Origin: a virus
Reading direction: 5' to 3' (one strand)
Length of the DNA stretch: 34,367 nt
Virus record (IMG/VR): IMGVR_UViG_3300006919_000196
Coordinates: 1 to 34,367 of that record
Shown here: in pieces, positions 30,651 through 34,367 of the stretch
Position numbering within the stretch: the stretch's first letter is position 1
How the letters are laid out: the number at the start of each line of letters is the position of its first letter
Program-made: the position numbers and the translations under genes
Notes under the pieces: model-generated
Told to the model about the DNA's origin: nothing
Seen by the model: only the letters and a program-made list of their open reading frames with translations
The model's database searches: none

Positions 30651-31123
30651 TATTGATAATGCCCATCCACAAGTTTCTTGCCTTTATTATGAGCCTGGCT
30701 TCTTTGCCTCAAGGAATGCACTTCGCCCTCTAATCCATAATAAATGGCATCAGCCCTTTCAGGCGTGACCATATACCAAGATCCATCTTCACGATATTGA
30801 CGGATCTTTCCTTTATTAGATGCCCAATATCTTTGCCTTTTATAAGACCTTCTATTGTTGTGTTTCATCCGCCCAGAATCGTTCAGCTTCTTCATCCTAA
30901 TGCTCGCAAGTTGGGCATTAAGACATCCACAGGAACGAATCCTTCCTTCCCTAACCAAACGCCTCTGAGCGATATGTTCTTTACCACACGTACATAGAAA
31001 GACATCAAAAGGAACATCCTGGCTTTTGCCTGTAGTTGGTGAAGTGTAATGCTTGAAATGGCTGAATCTGACAAACGATAAACGTTGATCAGTTGTGATA
31101 GATCCGTCGGATTTTCTGGCCAT
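30650..31123 (-). CDS. Zinc-ribbon DNA-binding-like protein
   Basis: 157 residues. After LSFVRFSHFKHYTSPTTG comes FLCTCGKEHIAQRRLVREGR, IRSCGCL. The C-x-CG ... G-x-x-x-SCGCL ribbon is common in phage proteins linked to homing endonucleases and DNA binding. The rest is very basic (NNRRSYKRQRYWASNKGKIR). No endonuclease core (HNH or GIY) is visible. Overlaps the neighbouring gene by 35 bases. Probably binds DNA. Confidence 0.55.
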   Translation of the reverse strand: MARKSDGSITTDQRLSFVRFSHFKHYTSPTTGKSQDVPFDVFLCTCGKEHIAQRRLVREGRIRSCGCLNAQLASIRMKKLNDSGRMKHNNRRSYKRQRYWASNKGKIRQYREDGSWYMVTPERADAIYYGLEGEVHSLRQRSQAHNKGKKLVDGHYQ

Positions 31124-31412
31124 GTAACTTCACATACCAAAGTGTTTTATTTCCATCCATCCGAATGATGACGCGCGGCGGAAAATCATGAAGATGCTCC
31201 GCGGTCTTGCGAAGTTCTTCTTTATTAACGCCTTTCCACCAAATTTTTCTGCGTTCTATTCCTTTTAAATAACCAGAATAAAAACGCTTTAAATCAGCTT
31301 CTAATTGCTCAACATTACGATTGATCATCGCCATCTGAATAGGACCTTCATAAAGAAGAAAACGCATTTCTTCCACTTGATCCCATTTGCCTTTTTCGGA
31401 TCTACCACCCAT
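31089..31412 (-). CDS. Unknown small basic protein
   Basis: 107 residues: MGGRSEKGKWDQVEEMRFLL, QMAMINRNVEQLEADLKRFY, then EHLHDFPPRVIIRMDGNKTL. A helical first half and a beta-rich second half. Overlaps the RecT stop by one base. No family recognised; the recombination-operon setting suggests a DNA-metabolism accessory. Confidence 0.5.
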   Translation of the reverse strand: MGGRSEKGKWDQVEEMRFLLYEGPIQMAMINRNVEQLEADLKRFYSGYLKGIERRKIWWKGVNKEELRKTAEHLHDFPPRVIIRMDGNKTLWYVKLHGQKIRRIYHN

Positions 31413-32140
31413 CAGTTTTCAATCTTTCCTAATGTTTCAGTAATTTGATCATCAACTTCATAATCAGCTTCAATAACATCAGCCATTTCATCTTCATAAA
31501 CTGCTTTCTGAAGTGGTTCGAAATCATGATCCAGAAAATTACAGACCCTTCGTATGACAGTCTTTCTAGCCATAGCAGGGTAATCAGTATTCCAGGGCGA
31601 TGATGGCCTTGAAGATCCGGGTGATTTCTTTTTGACTGATTGAATTTCTTCATCCGTCATATAAAGGAACTCACGTTCCTGATCCTTTTCCTTATAAACA
31701 CAGTAGGTTCCCATGATCTTTCCGCCTTCACTTGCAGGCTTATGGATAAGATATGGTTCCAACCCATAGCCATAAGAAAATTCATCATTTTCATAAACGA
31801 TTTGCGGAATGCTGATCTTAATTCCTGCTTGCCTTGCAAGACGCATCAGACCTTTGTATCCAACGATGAGCTGACAGTCCTGTTTGTAAGGAACCAGATA
31901 TGCGAGTTTGGATATACCTAAAGGATATAAACCTAACTGGGCAGCCGTATTTGCAGCCTGAATGACTGTATCTGTTCTGCATTTAAGGATATCCGCATTC
32001 TTCGCTGCTTCCGTTCTTATGACATTGACGAGTTTGTCAACATCCACCGATCCTGCTTTCTGAAGTTCAGGAGTTATCATTTCCAAAGCAGTTTTTAAAT
32101 TCTGCTTCGTACCAATTACTGCTGGTAATTTAGTAGCCAT
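31412..32140 (-). CDS. recT: RecT-type single-strand annealing protein
   Basis: 242 residues of the RecT family (PF03837): LVNVIRTEAAKNADILKCRT, VIQAANTAAQLGLYPLGISK, LAYLVPYKQDCQLIVGYKGL, MRLARQAGIKISIPQIVYEN and PWNTDYPAMARKTVIRR. The C-terminus is acidic. RecT anneals complementary strands made by its partner exonuclease, whose gene overlaps just upstream. The pair supports recombination-dependent replication or repair. Confidence 0.92.
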   Translation of the reverse strand: MATKLPAVIGTKQNLKTALEMITPELQKAGSVDVDKLVNVIRTEAAKNADILKCRTDTVIQAANTAAQLGLYPLGISKLAYLVPYKQDCQLIVGYKGLMRLARQAGIKISIPQIVYENDEFSYGYGLEPYLIHKPASEGGKIMGTYCVYKEKDQEREFLYMTDEEIQSVKKKSPGSSRPSSPWNTDYPAMARKTVIRRVCNFLDHDFEPLQKAVYEDEMADVIEADYEVDDQITETLGKIEN

Positions 32141-33071
32141 ATTCCTTCAATTGATAATCAAGCCATCGAGGTGGTTTGATATGGTTCACCTTTGTTCCAT
32201 AAGGACGTTTTTTGTCGTCCTTCAAATATGATTTCAGTTTGTCCACAGCCATCTGGACCCTTCGCCATCCTATTTCTATGGTTTCAGGAGTCGCATAATG
32301 AACATGAGTGGTCCAGGGTTCCTTTGTTTCAACAGCAATCCATAACCAGATACCCGGTGTAACTCCGCATTCTTCCAAACCTTTCATATAGAAAGCGGCC
32401 TGAAAGTCGTAACCCAAATCAAAAACTTTCTTTTGAAAAGCTTCTGGTGATGGATCAATATCTGTTTTTAGATCAATTCCGTTTGTTTTGCTGTCTTCCT
32501 TCCATGAAAAATCGAATTGGCATTTCCAAACACGATATTCAAATGGAAGTTCTTCATCCTTGGAATCCCATTGCAGGCATAGATTGTGTTCACTGTGATC
32601 CATGATGATTTGAGCCATTTCATAATTCATCAATGAGTCATACATGAATCTAAGATCAGACCAATCTGATGCCGGTATCAATTCCTTGCCTTTATTCCAT
32701 GCACTTGAATTCAATTGCTTATAGGCTAAAACCCGCCATTCGTTTTCGTTCTGACTACCCTTGTATTTCCATCCATGTTCAATTAGAAAATCCACGTAAT
32801 TGGATTTACCTTTGTTGGATGCTTTATTGATATCTGGAATGATGGCCACGGTTTTCTGGAATTTTTCAATTCCAACTTTAGCCATGGCATCAAACCAGGA
32901 ACCACGTTGCAAAGAATTTGATTTCTTATAAACGGATGCGTGCTTTGGGCTTTTAAGGCAGGCTTTTAAATGAGTCTGTCTTTCACCCACTAAAGCGTTA
33001 TATTCCGCATCCGAAAGATGAAGGACGCGTGGAAGTTCTAAACCTCCTAAAAATGAATCATTTGGACTCAT
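32130..33071 (-). CDS. RecE-like PD-(D/E)XK exonuclease
   Basis: 313 residues. It starts HLSDAEYNALVGERQTHL, typical of RecE/exonuclease VIII-type proteins (PF12684). The nuclease core is KCQFDFSW (Asp187), GIDLKTDIDPS (Asp200, Lys202) and DLGYDFQAAFYMKGL (Tyr-x-x-Gln-Ala helix). It resects double-strand ends to give the single strands RecT uses. Overlaps RecT by 11 bases and the next gene upstream by 14. Confidence 0.85.
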   Translation of the reverse strand: MSPNDSFLGGLELPRVLHLSDAEYNALVGERQTHLKACLKSPKHASVYKKSNSLQRGSWFDAMAKVGIEKFQKTVAIIPDINKASNKGKSNYVDFLIEHGWKYKGSQNENEWRVLAYKQLNSSAWNKGKELIPASDWSDLRFMYDSLMNYEMAQIIMDHSEHNLCLQWDSKDEELPFEYRVWKCQFDFSWKEDSKTNGIDLKTDIDPSPEAFQKKVFDLGYDFQAAFYMKGLEECGVTPGIWLWIAVETKEPWTTHVHYATPETIEIGWRRVQMAVDKLKSYLKDDKKRPYGTKVNHIKPPRWLDYQLKEYGY

Positions 33072-33327
33072 GTATGTTTTCAGTAAAAGGTTCGATCCTT
33101 ATCGCTTTTCCTTCCAGCCATTGGATTTCGTAATATTGCCCATCTGGCATTTGAAAAATTTGATTCTGATATTGCAGTTCATCAGAAAAGGCTGGATCTG
33201 CTCTAATATGCGTGGCTGCATTCGCATAGGTTGTTCCGCGCTTTGCCTGCAATTTCTTGATTTCCAGATCGTAATGCTGGAGCTCATGCAGGTATTCACG
33301 GAGTTTCGCCATGAAAACTTCATTCAT
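33058..33327 (-). CDS. Unknown small helical protein upstream of exonuclease
   Basis: 89 residues from the ATG at 33327, which has AAGG eight bases upstream; an in-frame ATG at 33381 has no site. It reads MNEVFMAKLREYLHELQHYD, LEIKKLQAKRGTTYANA, then DGQYYEIQWLEGKAIRIEPF. A coiled-coil start and a beta-rich end. Overlaps the exonuclease start by 14 bases. Function unknown. Confidence 0.55.
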   Translation of the reverse strand: MNEVFMAKLREYLHELQHYDLEIKKLQAKRGTTYANAATHIRADPAFSDELQYQNQIFQMPDGQYYEIQWLEGKAIRIEPFTENIHESK

Positions 33328-33412
33328 CTTAATTACCTTCTGGACGCCTAGAGAGAGGAGGGTCCGATCCATAGAAGGCATCCATGCCTATGAATGGACC
33401 CAAGACTGCGTT

Positions 33413-33598
33413 CTACAGTCTTATGCCTTTGATGTCCTTCTTGACTTGATCGCGAAGGATCTTTTCTTGATCTGGTTGGCTTAAGTCAACTTCATCCATA
33501 AGTTGATCAATCTTTTGATTCGTCTTCTTCAATTCAGTTCGAACCAATTGGATTTCCTGAACCAACATTTGCAATTCAATGGAGCTCATTGAGTACAT
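33413..33598 (-). CDS. Small coiled-coil protein
   Basis: 61 residues, or 58 if the second ATG at 33589 is used. IELQMLVQEIQLVRTELKKT, NQKIDQLMDEVDLSQPD is a clear heptad coiled coil, and a Lys-rich end follows. It overlaps the end of the excisionase-like gene. A small dimerising protein; no family recognised. Confidence 0.5.
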   Translation of the reverse strand: MYSMSSIELQMLVQEIQLVRTELKKTNQKIDQLMDEVDLSQPDQEKILRDQVKKDIKGIRL

Positions 33599-33755
33599 CC
33601 AAATCTTGTTTCCGATACAGTTTTGGGCCTCCTGGCCAAAGCTGACGAAACGGAAGATCCTTCCAAATCTTTTTGCATCGATTCCGAAATACTGGATAAG
33701 ACAATCCTAAGTACATCGATGCTTCCGTTCCTGTCAGTTCGTTTTTTTCTTCCAT
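33576..33755 (-). CDS. Excisionase-like HTH DNA-binding protein
   Basis: An ATG at 33755 opens 59 codons: NELTGTEASMYLGLSYPVFR, NRCKKIWKDLPFRQLW, then GGPKLYRKQDLDVLNEL. 'LTxxEAxxYLGxSxxxFRR...GxKLYRxxDLDxxL' is the MerR/excisionase-type winged HTH (HTH_17). It is the first gene after the leftward promoter. It could be an excisionase or an early regulator; no integrase is in the window. Confidence 0.7.
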   Translation of the reverse strand: MEEKNELTGTEASMYLGLSYPVFRNRCKKIWKDLPFRQLWPGGPKLYRKQDLDVLNELH

Positions 33756-33766
33756 TAATATGTCGC

Positions 33767-33823
33767 TCTGATAATATAGCGATATGTTGTCTGATTAATC
33801 ATTCGGATTATCAGTCTGATTGT
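33767..33823. promoter_or_regulatory. Operator repeats of the early control region
   Basis: Three TCTGAT-type boxes lie at 33767 (TCTGATAAT), 33790 (TCTGATTAAT) and 33815 (TCTGATTGT), 23-25 bases apart. The last is part of TTATCAGTCTGAT (33808-33820), identical to the operator of the rightward cassette. The boxes cover the leftward promoter. Confidence 0.55.
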
Positions 33824-33826
33824 CAA
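33798..33826 (-). promoter_or_regulatory. Leftward early promoter
   Basis: On the minus strand: consensus TTGACA (33826-33821), a 17-base spacer and AATGAT (33803-33798). The operator TTATCAGTCTGAT fills the spacer. It would start transcription near 33791 and drive the excisionase-like gene and the recombination operon. Confidence 0.65.
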
Positions 33827-33847
33827 CCTTTTTTTATAAGGAAATCA

Positions 33848-33937
33848 ATGGATTGTCTAAAAAAGAAAAGATTATCCCTTGCTCCATCAGGTGTAAATCC
33901 TGCGGGCACAAGGAGTAATTATGGAAATGGAAAATAA
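33848..33937 (+). CDS. 29-residue basic leader peptide candidate
   Basis: ATG at 33848 with AAGGA six bases upstream, 29 codons: MDCLKKKRLSLAPSGVNPAG, then TRSNYGNGK. It overlaps the start of the next rightward gene by 17 bases. It may be a short leader coupled to that gene or a real small basic protein. Confidence 0.4.
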   Translation: MDCLKKKRLSLAPSGVNPAGTRSNYGNGK

Positions 33938-34106
33938 TGCATTAGCTGATTATTTTTCTTTAAACCTTAATGGATTTGATAGATATGAACCGAATTTATG
34001 CAAAGCATTCAAAGAAAAGAAGTCATACTTTCAAGCATCCGCCTCCGTATGGCTTGAAAGATCAAACTGGTTCAATAAACCCAGAATAAAAAAATTATGG
34101 AAATAA
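33921..34106 (+). CDS. Unknown small protein upstream of repressor
   Basis: 61 residues with a good AAGGAG five bases before the ATG: MEMENNALADYFSLNLNGFD, EPNLCKAFKEKKSYFQASA, then WLERSNWFNKPRIKKLWK. Aromatic and basic at the end. It overlaps the XRE gene start by 10 bases, so the two are co-translated. No family recognised. Confidence 0.5.
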   Translation: MEMENNALADYFSLNLNGFDRYEPNLCKAFKEKKSYFQASASVWLERSNWFNKPRIKKLWK

Positions 34107-34367
34107 AAAAGAATCGTACTGCTATGAATCTTTCACAGAAGGATCTTGCAGAAAAATTAGGAGTGCCCACAAACACAGTCTATAAGTGGGAAAAGGGGCT
34201 CCTTAATCCATCAAAGAAGAATCTGGAAAGATTGGAAGCAGTTTTTTCAGGACAGGAATTGGATATTCAGACTGATGTTCAGTCGCTTAAACAACGCATC
34301 AAAGATTTGGAAAGGATTATTGATGCTAAAGATGAATTGATTGATGTCTATAAAAAGGCATTGGAAA
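34097..34367 (+). CDS. XRE-family regulator, N-terminal part (runs off right edge)
   Basis: An ATG at 34097 overlaps the upstream gene. 90 codons are visible: NRTAMNLSQKDLAEKLGVPT, NTVYKWEKGLLNPSKKNLER form a Cro/C1 helix-turn-helix, followed by a coiled coil (VQSLKQRIKDLERIIDAKDE). The HTH plus coiled coil suggests a dimeric repressor. It is divergent from the leftward operon and next to the TCTGAT operators, its probable targets. The C-terminus is outside the window. Confidence 0.75.
   Translation, partial: MEIKKNRTAMNLSQKDLAEKLGVPTNTVYKWEKGLLNPSKKNLERLEAVFSGQELDIQTDVQSLKQRIKDLERIIDAKDELIDVYKKALE

Noticed and set aside
33623-33847. Plus-strand extension of the 29-codon leader candidate to 104 codons
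   Set aside because: The extension runs opposite the excisionase-like gene and across the promoter; the ATG at 33848 has the ribosome site.
1-34367. CRISPR arrays, tRNA or rRNA genes, insertion sequences
   Set aside because: No regularly spaced repeats, cloverleaf-like sequences, ribosomal RNA or transposase motifs were seen on either strand.

Overview
The window is most of a genome of a tailed double-stranded DNA phage, or a prophage of one. It looks like a podovirus: the capsid and neck adaptor resemble the SU10 lineage, the portal is P22-like and the terminase is Sf6-like. Tail-fibre modules typical of marine phages (starts such as MASELKVDTIKH, an 'LSDFLGKS' module, a cupredoxin-like domain) suggest an aquatic proteobacterial host. 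That is inference; no host gene, tRNA or integrase is visible. No stretch above 300 bases lacks a gene.

Layout. Almost everything reads leftward from a control region at about 33.75-33.85 kb. That region holds a strong leftward promoter with repeats of a TTATCAGTCTGAT operator, flanked by an excisionase-like HTH gene (left) and an XRE-type regulator running off the right end. Leftward from there: a RecE-like nuclease and RecT; a replication-initiator-like winged-helix protein; a C5 cytosine methyltransferase; a PD-(D/E)XK nuclease; a set of small accessory genes (zinc ribbons, an XF1762-like protein, a signal-peptide protein); and the terminase genes.

A six-gene rightward cassette (21.79-23.36 kb) is wedged between terminase large subunit and portal. 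It has its own promoter and the same operator palindrome, and carries a small HTH protein. It looks like a moron, possibly anti-defence. Leftward from the portal follow an 1147-residue polyvalent protein, a scaffold, the capsid, the adaptor, then about 7 kb of small separate fibre-like genes, two holin-like proteins, an M15 peptidase, a large tail protein and Q/A-rich virion proteins running off the left end.

The most striking observation is that the methyltransferase gene holds a nested 312-codon frame on the same strand. That frame reads as a second recognisable phage protein family. Several signature motifs of the two families are encoded by the same bases, so this looks like long overprinting rather than a random open frame. 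Other points: a reading-frame break around the terminase small subunit, two genes whose homologous N-termini imply non-AUG starts, a conserved copper-type ligand set in a tail protein, and several genes of 59 codons or fewer.
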